A stretch of DNA of 16,901 bases from an uncultured Bacteroidales bacterium (GTDB lineage: Bacteria; Bacteroidota; Bacteroidia; Bacteroidales; Marinilabiliaceae), in assembly GCA_937892095.1 (NCBI GenBank), contig CALAVC010000138.1, forward strand, positions 1-16,901, written 5' to 3'. The notes below the pieces were generated by a model, which saw only the letters and a program-made list of their open reading frames with translations, was not told the origin of the DNA and did no database searches. The translations under genes were made by a program, and so were the position numbers. Below, in pieces: positions 6,718 through 14,866 of the stretch. Within the stretch, counting starts at the first letter, position 1; each line of letters begins with the position of its first letter.

Positions 6718-7989
6718 CGAACATGCGACAATAAGCCCACTGACGTAGCCCATCCAAATGCCGACGGGTCCGAAATCGAGCGTAAAAGCAAAGAGATAGC
6801 CTATGGGCAAGCCACATAACACAAAAGCCAATCCGGCAGCAAGAGCTGGGAAACGGAAGTCGGCATAGCCACGAAGTGCGCCGATGGCAGTTACTTGCAA
6901 GCCGTCGAAAATCTCACAAGCACCACCAGCAAGCATGAGTTGTGCACCGATGGCGACAGCGGCTGCGGAGTCTATGATTAGACCCGGCAAGACGTTGCGA
7001 AGAGAAATGAAAAGCACGGTGCTGCAAGACATGAAAAGTAGCGAAACGAGCATCCCATAGAGTGCATAGCTACGAGCGAGACGGAAATTGCCAACGCCAC
7101 AATTGACAGAAACTTTGATGGTTACGGCAGTGGCCACACCGCCTGCCATGAGATAGGTAAGGCTTATGAAGAGGTTGACGACTTGGTGTGCTGCAAGAGC
7201 GTCGGCACCAAGCCAGCCCATCATCAGTCCACCCAAAGCAAAGCCACACATCTCGAGGACGGTTTGCAGACCGATGGGCAGACCACAAAGAAAGAGTCGC
7301 CACGAGAGGGAGCCTCGACTGATGGTGGTGGACGACAATTTAAGGGTACGAAGCTTGCGACGGAGGATGATTTCCATCGTTATCCACATGAGGAATCGAC
7401 TAATGAGCGTACTGAGAGCTGCGCCGTAGACACCCATGGGACTTATGGGACCAAATCCAAAGATGAAGACGTAGTTTCCGACAATGTTGAGGACGTTGGC
7501 ACAGACGGATATAGCCATTGGGGTGCGCGTGTCTTGCAGACCTTCGCAAATGGCTTTGCCGCCCATGAAGAGTTGTTGGCAGAAAACAGACGCTGTCAGC
7601 AGTGGCAGATAGGTGAGGGCAATGTTGCACACTTCGCGAGGTTGCCCCATGTATGGCATAAGAGCATTAAGGACGATGAGTATGGCAGTCAGAGCAAAGG
7701 CCAGCACAAGATTTAGGCGTCGTGAATGACCAATGAGACGAGAAATGGACTGCATGTCGCCACGCCCGAAGCGACGGGATATAAAAGGTGTTGCGATGGT
7801 GGCAATACCTATGCCGAAGAAAGAAACGGGGACAGAGATGTTGGTGGCAAAAGAGACTGCGCCAAGAGGCTCGTTGCCAAGTCGACCGACCATTAGGGTG
7901 TCGGCAATGGAGACCATCATTGAGGCTGCTTGCGAGGCAACGACAGGAGCAGCAAGGGCAAGCAACGAGCGAACAATGCGAACAGACAT
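6682..7989 (-). CDS. MATE-family multidrug/Na+ efflux transporter
   Basis: A 435-residue inner-membrane antiporter that exports cationic drugs or metabolites against Na+ or H+. The length and two repeated MatE halves (about 12-175 and 235-400) fit the family. The N-terminus LALAAPVVASQAASMMVSIADTLMVGRLG is the typical first half: helix 1 with a conserved proline, then the DTLMVGRLG turn. GAVSFATNISVP and the later ALAAHQVVNLF are also family-typical. Most positive residues lie between hydrophobic segments. The gene stands alone on the minus strand with a -7 box at 8015-8022. Its 3' end overlaps the VanZ-like gene tail to tail by 36 bp, so no terminator separates the two. The substrate cannot be predicted. 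Confidence 0.94.
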   Translation of the reverse strand: MSVRIVRSLLALAAPVVASQAASMMVSIADTLMVGRLGNEPLGAVSFATNISVPVSFFGIGIATIATPFISRRFGRGDMQSISRLIGHSRRLNLVLAFALTAILIVLNALMPYMGQPREVCNIALTYLPLLTASVFCQQLFMGGKAICEGLQDTRTPMAISVCANVLNIVGNYVFIFGFGPISPMGVYGAALSTLISRFLMWITMEIILRRKLRTLKLSSTTISRGSLSWRLFLCGLPIGLQTVLEMCGFALGGLMMGWLGADALAAHQVVNLFISLTYLMAGGVATAVTIKVSVNCGVGNFRLARSYALYGMLVSLLFMSCSTVLFISLRNVLPGLIIDSAAAVAIGAQLMLAGGACEIFDGLQVTAIGALRGYADFRFPALAAGLAFVLCGLPIGYLFAFTLDFGPVGIWMGYVSGLIVACSLLLFRLRRFIK

Positions 7990-8014
7990 AAATAAGTGTG
8001 TATGAAAAGATTAG

Positions 8015-8022
8015 CAAAATTA
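8015..8022 (-). promoter_or_regulatory. -7 promoter box for the MATE gene
   Basis: TAATTTTG on the minus strand, an exact TAnnTTTG match 25 nt before the ATG. A TTTT lies 19 nt upstream, where a -33 TTTG would be expected. It is only 3 bp from the opposing box at 8026-8033. Confidence 0.55.
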
Positions 8023-8025
8023 CGT

Positions 8026-8033
8026 TATCTTTG
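8026..8033 (+). promoter_or_regulatory. -7 promoter box for the rightward seven-gene run
   Basis: TATCTTTG, followed by CA, is an exact TAnnTTTG match and the commonest form of the Bacteroidota box. It would start transcription near 8038-8041, giving a leader of about 25 nt before the GTG of the GH43 gene. Confidence 0.6.
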
Positions 8034-8065
8034 CAACTGTTAAAAATTTATTTGTAACTATCAAA

Positions 8066-9082
8066 GTGTCAAAGACTTTCGCACTCTGCTGTTTGCTAAC
8101 GCTAACCACGCTTTGCGTGGCACAAAAAGTGGACACGACATTCGTAGCGAACGGCAATCCTTTTGTCAAGTATAAGTATTTGGGCGACCCAGCTACACTT
8201 GTCGATGGTGGCACAGTGTATATCTACGCTGGACATGACCAATGCCCCGACCGCGAAAACAGATATGTACTAAACGAGTGGTGCATACTGAAAACGCAAG
8301 ATATGAAAACGTTTAGCGAGCTAAGCTACAAGTTGCGAGCAGTAGATTTTCCGTGGGCAAGTGGACAAGCATGGGCGAGTCAGGTCATTAAACGCGGAGA
8401 GAAATATTTTTGGTACGTTACGGCAGAGCATAAGACCATACATGGCAAGGCAATAGGCGTGGCAGTGGCCGACAGACCAGAAGGACCGTTTGTGCCCGTA
8501 GAGAAGCCTCTCGTAACCAACGATATGACAACAAAGTGGACTCGTATTTCGTGGGACGACATTGACCCAACTGCCTTTGTAGACGAAGACGGGCAGGCAT
8601 ATCTGATTTGGGGCAACACACAAATCTACATGGCAAAGTTGGCAGACAACATGACAGAATTGGCGAGCGAGGTTATGCCGATAAGTATAGAGGGCATACA
8701 TCAGCCATCGTTAGTGGCCGAGGGGAAAGATTTTTATACCGAAGCGCCATGGATTCACAAGCGAAAAGGGCTATACTACCTATCGTTTTCGGTAGGTTTC
8801 CCAGAAAAGACGGCGTATGCTGTGGCAAAGAACATCAATGGTCCGTGGGAATATAAGGGGATAGTAAATGAAATTGCGGGCAACTGCAACACGAATCATC
8901 ATTCAATATTTGAGTTTGGTGGCAAATGGTACTTTTTGTATCACAACGGAGCCATTAATACGGCTGGCAGTAGTTTCCGTAGGAGTTTGTGCCTTGAAGA
9001 GTTGAGGTATGACCGCAAAGGAAACATAGAGAAAATACAGATGACCACTGAAGGCATTTGGGGTAAAAGTAAGAAGAAGTAA
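8066..9082 (+). CDS. Secreted GH43-family glycoside hydrolase (arabinofuranosidase/xylosidase type)
   Basis: A five-bladed beta-propeller glycosidase, 338 residues, exported by a signal peptide (residues 1-19, cleavage likely after VA). The three GH43 catalytic acids are in place: D41 in GDPATLVDGG (base), D167 in IDPTAFVDEDG (pKa modulator) and E226 in YTEAPWIHK (acid). HHSIFEF (278-284) is also family-typical. There is no carbohydrate-binding module and no type IX secretion tail, so it probably acts in the periplasm. The family releases L-arabinose or D-xylose from plant glycans; the exact linkage cannot be read from sequence. The start is a GTG: no in-frame ATG lies nearby, and the promoter box and signal peptide both support it. 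It is first gene of the rightward run, 7 nt before DUF4831. Confidence 0.93.
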   Translation: MSKTFALCCLLTLTTLCVAQKVDTTFVANGNPFVKYKYLGDPATLVDGGTVYIYAGHDQCPDRENRYVLNEWCILKTQDMKTFSELSYKLRAVDFPWASGQAWASQVIKRGEKYFWYVTAEHKTIHGKAIGVAVADRPEGPFVPVEKPLVTNDMTTKWTRISWDDIDPTAFVDEDGQAYLIWGNTQIYMAKLADNMTELASEVMPISIEGIHQPSLVAEGKDFYTEAPWIHKRKGLYYLSFSVGFPEKTAYAVAKNINGPWEYKGIVNEIAGNCNTNHHSIFEFGGKWYFLYHNGAINTAGSSFRRSLCLEELRYDRKGNIEKIQMTTEGIWGKSKKK

Positions 9083-9089
9083 GACACCG

Positions 9090-10205
9090 ATGAAAAAGAT
9101 TATATGTCTGCTAATGCTTGCCACTTGTTTGACGGAGATTAGCGCAAAAGACAAGACAACAGTAAGCATTGTTGAAGTCAATAAGGATGCCGATGCTGCC
9201 AATGGAGGATTGATATATTCGTTGCCACAGACGGTTGTCAGAATAAAGCTGACGGCACGGGTGGTGGTGCAGACGGCTGGTCCTTTTTACAAGTATTCGA
9301 CTCGCTACTTGAACATGACCGACGTGGTGACGGCGAACTCAATGAAGTGGCAAATGGTGAGTGCAGAGGTGTCTTCGAAAGGCATAGCCGACCCTGCCAA
9401 AAGATATAAGATAAGTAGCGAACAAGCCAGTCAATTGCCATTTGTATGCACCGACACTGACGGCAAAATATTGGCATTCAACAAACAGATAAAAAACCAC
9501 AGAAAGCACAGAAAAGAAAGGTACGAAGCTACGCCGACTTATTTCGACATGTCGAAAATTAGTTTGCCGGGACAAGTGCTTCAACGCACGTCGACTGCAA
9601 GCATGGCAGAGGAATGCGCCAACGTCATATATTCGCTACGAGAGGCACGCATAGACCTCATTTCGGGCGATAAAGAGACACGTTTGCCCGACGCTGGCGC
9701 ATATAAGACAGCACTTGACAGACTCGACAAAGAGGAGGCTGACCTTGTGTCTCTCTTTGCGGGAAGACGCGACACACTCTATATTAGTCGGATAGTAGAG
9801 ATTGTGCCAGACTATGCAGGGTCGGACAGCAATGTACCTGTGCGTTTTTCGGAGACGACAGGATTTGTGGACGCGATGGATTTGAGTGGCAAGCCTATAT
9901 ATGTCGACATGACCTTTGACGACACCAATAAGGTAAGCGTATACGCCGAAGGCTCGAAGCAACGAAAGTCGGCACCAATTGGCGGACTGCAATATTACAT
10001 TCCGTCGAACTTGACAATTAAGGTGTTAGACCGCAATCATTTGCTGACAGAAGCACGCATACGTTGCACTCAAAATGCACAGATTGCAACACTACCGACA
10101 GAATATGCTGCTGAGAAGGAAGTGATTTTTGACCCGACAACAGGAGCAATAGTGTCGGTCGGCACAAAAGGAGAGAAAGAAGAATTGCCTAAGGGCAAAA
10201 AATAA
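9090..10205 (+). CDS. DUF4831-family exported protein
   Basis: A 371-residue protein with a signal peptide (MKKIICLLMLATCLTEISA), predicted periplasmic or envelope-attached. The body resembles DUF4831, a Bacteroidota family without known function: YSLPQTVVRIKL near residue 43, then AGPFYKYSTRYLN and the region around LPFVCTDTDG. The central part (about 165-215) is charged and could form an alpha-helical hairpin (SLREARIDLISG to ALDRLDKEEADL). The last 20 residues are lysine- and glutamate-rich. It starts 7 nt after the GH43 gene and ends 10 nt before pepD, so it is very likely co-transcribed. No catalytic motif is visible. Confidence 0.8.
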   Translation: MKKIICLLMLATCLTEISAKDKTTVSIVEVNKDADAANGGLIYSLPQTVVRIKLTARVVVQTAGPFYKYSTRYLNMTDVVTANSMKWQMVSAEVSSKGIADPAKRYKISSEQASQLPFVCTDTDGKILAFNKQIKNHRKHRKERYEATPTYFDMSKISLPGQVLQRTSTASMAEECANVIYSLREARIDLISGDKETRLPDAGAYKTALDRLDKEEADLVSLFAGRRDTLYISRIVEIVPDYAGSDSNVPVRFSETTGFVDAMDLSGKPIYVDMTFDDTNKVSVYAEGSKQRKSAPIGGLQYYIPSNLTIKVLDRNHLLTEARIRCTQNAQIATLPTEYAAEKEVIFDPTTGAIVSVGTKGEKEELPKGKK

Positions 10206-10215
10206 AAAGAGTACG

Positions 10216-11655
10216 ATGTCATTAGATTCTGAATTGTGGCGACACTTTAAGAACCTGTCGGGCATACCTCGCCCATCGGGACATGAAGGTGCAGCCATAG
10301 ACTATGTGGCAAACGTGGCCAAAGAAGCAGGTTGCGAAACGGTTCGCGATGACTTTGGCAGCATATTGATACGCGTGGGAGCCACGAAGGGCATGTCTGA
10401 TAGACCCACGACAATCTTGCAAGGGCACATAGATATGGTGCCACAGAAAGAGCCAGAGAGCGAGCACAACTTCTTGACAGACAGCATAAAGCTTATTGAA
10501 GATGGGCAGTGGCTACATGCCGACCGCACGACACTTGGTGCAGACAATGGCATAGGTGTGGCGGCAGCACTTGCCACGATGACCGACCCCAAGGTTGAGC
10601 ATGGACCGCTCGAAATACTCATTACGACACAAGAAGAGACCACAATGGGCGGTGCAAATGCATTGTCGCCCAATGTGTTGAGTGGCAAATTGCTTCTTAA
10701 CCTCGACACCGAAGAAGAGGGTAAGATTTTTATAGGTTGTGCAGGCGGATTGGACGTGAGCGCACGCATACATCATAGTCGTGTAGAAACGGCACCAGCA
10801 GACATCTGCATGAAGCTATGCATAGGAGGTCTGCATGGAGGACATTCTGGGATGGACATACAACTTGGACGTGCAAACGCCATAAAGTTGATGACCCGAT
10901 TTTTAAAGTTTTCGGCAGCGACATACGAGTCGATGCTGTGCGAGATAAGCGGTGGCACGGCACGCAATGCCATTCCACGTAACTGTACGGCACTCGTGAC
11001 CATAGACGAAGAGGACGAAGAAGATTTTCGCGAAGCTGTTGAAGAGTTTGAAGAAATTTTCCGCTCGGAATATGCAAGCATAGAGCCTTCGCTTTCTTTT
11101 ACGACAGAACGTGTGGAATGTCCGAGCACTGTATTGGACGAGATGAGTACGGACGACCTAATAAACGCTCTTCAGGCAGCGCCATCGGGCGTGTGCCAGA
11201 TGAGCGCAGATGTCGACGGACTTGTCGAGACCTCGGTATGCTTGTCGATTGTGGAGACTGAGGGAGACGTCAGTTCGGTACACTTCTTGGTGCGCAGTGC
11301 GACAGACAGTCGGAAGGCAGATGTGGCATCGTCTATTGAGAGCCTATTTAGCCTTGCAGGAGCTGAAATAGAGACTTTTGGTGAATATCCGGGATGGGCG
11401 CCACGTCCACATTCGGCGAACATAGCATTTGTGAGCCAAATAATGAAAGAAAAACTTGGTTATGAGCCACAGATAACGGCTGTGCATGCGGGGCTTGAAT
11501 GCGCCATCATAGGCAGTAAATATCCGAATTTGGACATGCTATCGTTTGGTCCGACAATAGAACACCCACATTCGCCATCGGAAAGAGTAAACATTGCGAC
11601 GGTAGACAGATTTTACGACATACTCTGCGCTATCCTCAGAAACATAAAAAATTAA
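10216..11655 (+). CDS. pepD: Aminoacyl-histidine dipeptidase (M20C)
   Basis: Zinc aminopeptidase that hydrolyses Xaa-His dipeptides such as carnosine, cytoplasmic. The 479-residue length matches the family. Metal and catalytic residues are present: H71 and D73 in QGHIDMV, D110 in TLGADNGIG, E140/E141 in TTQEET, D164 in LLNLDTEEEG and H452 in HPHSPSERV. The GGLHGGHSGMDI segment marks the dimerisation or lid region of M20 enzymes. Start codon ATG at 10216 follows DUF4831 by 10 nt; purB follows by 13 nt. There are no anomalies. Confidence 0.97.
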   Translation: MSLDSELWRHFKNLSGIPRPSGHEGAAIDYVANVAKEAGCETVRDDFGSILIRVGATKGMSDRPTTILQGHIDMVPQKEPESEHNFLTDSIKLIEDGQWLHADRTTLGADNGIGVAAALATMTDPKVEHGPLEILITTQEETTMGGANALSPNVLSGKLLLNLDTEEEGKIFIGCAGGLDVSARIHHSRVETAPADICMKLCIGGLHGGHSGMDIQLGRANAIKLMTRFLKFSAATYESMLCEISGGTARNAIPRNCTALVTIDEEDEEDFREAVEEFEEIFRSEYASIEPSLSFTTERVECPSTVLDEMSTDDLINALQAAPSGVCQMSADVDGLVETSVCLSIVETEGDVSSVHFLVRSATDSRKADVASSIESLFSLAGAEIETFGEYPGWAPRPHSANIAFVSQIMKEKLGYEPQITAVHAGLECAIIGSKYPNLDMLSFGPTIEHPHSPSERVNIATVDRFYDILCAILRNIKN

Positions 11656-11668
11656 AAGACAATTAATT

Positions 11669-13018
11669 ATGGAACTAAATAGCCTTACGGCCATATCGCC
11701 TATCGACGGACGCTACCGCTCGAAAGCAGAAGCACTATCGGAATATTTTTCGGAGTATGCACTGATACGCTACCGCGTGCGTGTCGAAATTGAATATTTC
11801 ATAGCGCTATCGGAAATCCCACTGCCACAGATCGGGACACTCACAGAAGTGCAGAAAGCCGACCTAAGAAAAATATACACCAACTTTACTACGGCTGATG
11901 CTGGCAGAGTAAAGGCGATTGAGAACACGACGAACCACGACGTCAAGGCAGTAGAATATTTCATCAAAGAACGTTTTGACGCACTTGGACTGACGGGCAT
12001 AAAAGAGTTTATTCACTTCGGACTGACGAGTCAGGACATAAACAACACATCGGTCCCACTGAGCATAAAAGAAGCTTTGGCGAACGTTGTCGTGCCAGCC
12101 TACGAAGAGCTAAAAGCAAAACTTATGAGCCTATCGGAAGAGTGGGCAGACGTGTCGATGCTTGCACGCACACATGGTCAGCCTGCGTCGCCGACGCGTC
12201 TTGGCAAAGAAATTCGCGTGTTCGTCTCGCGAATGGAGCGTCAGCTTGACGAGCTACGTTCGCTGAGCTTGCCAGCAAAGTTTGGTGGAGCGACGGGCAA
12301 CTTCAACGCACACAATGTGGCATACCCCCAAATTGATTGGGTGGGCTTTGCCAACCAATTTGTTGGGGAAAAGCTTGGGCTACGTAGGGAGCCATATACA
12401 ACCCAGATTTCGAACTACGACGACCTATCAGCAGTGTTCGACAACGTGCGTCGCGTAAACGTGATAATAATGGACCTATGTCGCGACTTCTGGATGTATA
12501 TAATGAACGAATATTTCAAACAGAAAATAAAGAAAGGCGAGGTGGGTAGCAGTGCGATGCCCCATAAGGTCAACCCGATAGACTATGAGAATGCCGAAGG
12601 CAATATAGGCATTGCGAACGCCATTTTGGACCACCTCTCGAACAAGTTGCCAGTAAGCCGTTTGCAACGCGACTTGACGGACTCGACGGTGCTGCGCAAC
12701 ATCGGAGTGCCATTGTCACACACACTCATTGCGGTGCAGTCGGTCATGAAGGGACTTGGCAAACTAATCTTGAACCCTGAAGCCATAGAACGCGACCTTG
12801 AAGACAACTGGGCTGTCGTGGCCGAGGGCATACAGACCATCTTGCGTCGAGAGGCATATCCGAACCCATACGAGACTCTGAAAGCTCTCACACGCACGGG
12901 TGGACACATAGACAAACAAAGCATAGCCGACTTCATAGAGAGTCTGCAAGTAAGCGAGAGCGTAAAAGCAGAGCTTCGTGCCATTACACCACAAAGCTAT
13001 ACGGGCATATATAAGTAA
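11669..13018 (+). CDS. purB: Adenylosuccinate lyase
   Basis: Fumarase-superfamily enzyme catalysing two steps of purine synthesis: SAICAR to AICAR and adenylosuccinate to AMP, each releasing fumarate. It has 449 residues, near the 456 of E. coli. The start MELNSLTAISPIDGRY is diagnostic. H169 in ARTHGQPASPTR, H90 in TTNHDVKA, and the flexible signature loop GSSAMPHKVNPIDYENAEGN (293-312) with the catalytic serine are all present. It sits 13 nt after pepD and 20 nt before the ABC exporter. Linkage to a glycosidase and an exporter is not an obvious pathway link. Confidence 0.98.
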   Translation: MELNSLTAISPIDGRYRSKAEALSEYFSEYALIRYRVRVEIEYFIALSEIPLPQIGTLTEVQKADLRKIYTNFTTADAGRVKAIENTTNHDVKAVEYFIKERFDALGLTGIKEFIHFGLTSQDINNTSVPLSIKEALANVVVPAYEELKAKLMSLSEEWADVSMLARTHGQPASPTRLGKEIRVFVSRMERQLDELRSLSLPAKFGGATGNFNAHNVAYPQIDWVGFANQFVGEKLGLRREPYTTQISNYDDLSAVFDNVRRVNVIIMDLCRDFWMYIMNEYFKQKIKKGEVGSSAMPHKVNPIDYENAEGNIGIANAILDHLSNKLPVSRLQRDLTDSTVLRNIGVPLSHTLIAVQSVMKGLGKLILNPEAIERDLEDNWAVVAEGIQTILRREAYPNPYETLKALTRTGGHIDKQSIADFIESLQVSESVKAELRAITPQSYTGIYK

Positions 13019-13038
13019 ACACACGCAAAGAAAAGCAG

Positions 13039-14862
13039 ATGAGATATTTCTTCAGCGTCATGCGACGCTACATGCCACCGTACATACATCAGGTAATTCT
13101 GACATTTGTTTTCAACATTCTTTCGGCAGTCTTTTCTGTGCTGAGCATGGCACTAATGATCCCTGTGTTGGAAATAATCTTTCAGCAAGACCATGAGGTT
13201 ACGACACTTATGCCGTGGGCAGTAAGTACGGAGGCTGTGGTAAACAACTTCTACTACTACGTGACAGAAATAAAGCACACGTCGGGAGCAGGCATGGCGT
13301 TGCTATACTCTGGTCTTTTCATGGTCATAGGCACAGCACTGAAGTGTGGCACGTCGTTTTTGGCGGCCTACACAAGTGTGGGGCTTCGGAACAACGTGGT
13401 ACGCGACATCCGCAAACAGATATTCAACAAGATTGTAACCTTGCCAGTGGGTTACTTTCAGGCTGAGCGCAAGGGCGACGTACTCCAGACGGCGACGGGC
13501 GACGTGGCAGAAGTAGAGAACTCGGTTGTCTCGTCGGTAGAACTTTTCTTGAAGAACCCGATACTGATAATCGTTTACTTGTCTGCAATGTTCTTCGTGA
13601 GCGTAAAGCTGACACTGTTTGCCTTTATTTTGTTGCCAATAGCAGGCACGATAATAGGCAAGATAGGTAAGACACTCAAACGTGAGTCGCGAGCAGGGCA
13701 AGACAAACATGCCGAACTGATGGGCATCCTTGACGAGACGTTGTCGGGGCTCAGAATAGTGAAAGCTTTTAATGCTGAAAAACGCATGTGCGGTAGGTAT
13801 GCCGAAGAGGCACAGAACTTGTGCAGAATATCGAAACACATGACACGCCGACGCGAACTTGCTCACCCAATGAGCGAACTATTGGGTACACTGGTTGTGA
13901 TAATTGTGGTGTGGTACGGCGGTTCGCTAATCCTTAATGGGACAGGGACACTTTCGGTGGCAGAGTTCTTGGCATATTTGGGTATCTTTTATCAGATAAT
14001 AAACCCAGCCAAAGCGTTTTCGACAGTCATGTTTAGCATACAGAAGGGCATGGCAGCCATGGAACGCATAGACCGAATCTTGATGGCCGACGACCGCATA
14101 TTTGAGAATCCGGACGGACTACCACTAAAAGGTTTGACGAACAAAATTACGTATGCAAATGTAGGTTTCTCGTACGACGACGAACGCGAAGTATTGACCG
14201 ACGTCAACGTCGAAATCCCACGAGGCAAGATGTTGGCTCTTGTGGGTCAGAGTGGCGGTGGCAAGTCGACATTCGTAGATCTTTTGCCACGTTTTTGGGA
14301 CATACAGAAAGGTAGCATCAGCATAGATGGGCATGACATTCGCGACTATAAGCTATATGACTTGCGACATTGCATGGGAATTGTAAGTCAGGACCCTGTG
14401 CTCTTCAACGACACGATATACAACAACATTGCCTTTGGCGTAGAGAATGCGACACCCGAACAAGTGGAGCATGCGGCACGAGTGGCCAACGCGCACGACT
14501 TCATAATGCAACAAGAGAAAGGCTACGAGACAATGGCAGGCGAGCGAGGTAGCAAGCTATCAGGCGGACAACGTCAGCGCATAAGCATTGCACGAGCCGT
14601 GTTGCGCAACCCCGACATATTGATACTCGACGAAGCAACGTCGGCACTTGACACCGAAAGTGAACGACTGGTACAGGATGCACTGAGTAAGTTGCTCAAG
14701 GACCGCACGTCGATAGTGGTGGCACACCGACTGAGCACCATACGCAATGCTGACCTTATTTGCGTCTTCCACGAAGGAAGGATTGTGGAGCGAGGCACTC
14801 ACGAAGAGCTAATTGCTCAAAACGGTTATTATAAGAAATTGCACGACATGCAAAACACATAG
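13039..14862 (+). CDS. MsbA-like ABC exporter (fused permease and ATPase)
   Basis: Half-transporter of 607 residues that should act as a homodimer in the inner membrane. An ABC type-1 transmembrane domain (about 15-340) precedes the nucleotide-binding domain (about 365-600). The ATPase motifs are intact: Walker A GQSGGGKST (403-411), signature LSGGQRQ (507-513), Walker B LILDE with D531/E532, and H-loop H563 (VAHRLST). Residues 120-260 include the coupling-helix segment PVGYFQAERKGDVLQ. Closest in architecture to MsbA lipid flippases, but multidrug exporters look the same, so no gene symbol is given. It starts 20 nt after purB and ends 4 nt before the PorE-like lipoprotein gene. Confidence 0.93.
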   Translation: MRYFFSVMRRYMPPYIHQVILTFVFNILSAVFSVLSMALMIPVLEIIFQQDHEVTTLMPWAVSTEAVVNNFYYYVTEIKHTSGAGMALLYSGLFMVIGTALKCGTSFLAAYTSVGLRNNVVRDIRKQIFNKIVTLPVGYFQAERKGDVLQTATGDVAEVENSVVSSVELFLKNPILIIVYLSAMFFVSVKLTLFAFILLPIAGTIIGKIGKTLKRESRAGQDKHAELMGILDETLSGLRIVKAFNAEKRMCGRYAEEAQNLCRISKHMTRRRELAHPMSELLGTLVVIIVVWYGGSLILNGTGTLSVAEFLAYLGIFYQIINPAKAFSTVMFSIQKGMAAMERIDRILMADDRIFENPDGLPLKGLTNKITYANVGFSYDDEREVLTDVNVEIPRGKMLALVGQSGGGKSTFVDLLPRFWDIQKGSISIDGHDIRDYKLYDLRHCMGIVSQDPVLFNDTIYNNIAFGVENATPEQVEHAARVANAHDFIMQQEKGYETMAGERGSKLSGGQRQRISIARAVLRNPDILILDEATSALDTESERLVQDALSKLLKDRTSIVVAHRLSTIRNADLICVFHEGRIVERGTHEELIAQNGYYKKLHDMQNT

Positions 14863-14866
14863 ACCG

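Noticed and set aside
6374..6817. 147-codon minus-strand frame across the VanZ/MATE junction
   Set aside because: It conflicts with both real genes and its translation shows no family pattern; the MATE frame explains the minus strand here.
8066..10205. Polysaccharide utilisation locus around the GH43 gene
   Set aside because: No SusC, SusD, hybrid two-component or ECF sigma/anti-sigma genes are in the window; the neighbours are housekeeping genes.
13303..13866. 187-codon open frame on the minus strand inside the ABC exporter
   Set aside because: Antisense shadow, rich in Cys, His, Tyr and Arg, no motif and no promoter.
14813..14866. Upstream extension of the PorE-like gene
   Set aside because: The extra 18 residues overlap the ABC gene and would bury the lipoprotein signal peptide; the ATG at 14867 fits better.
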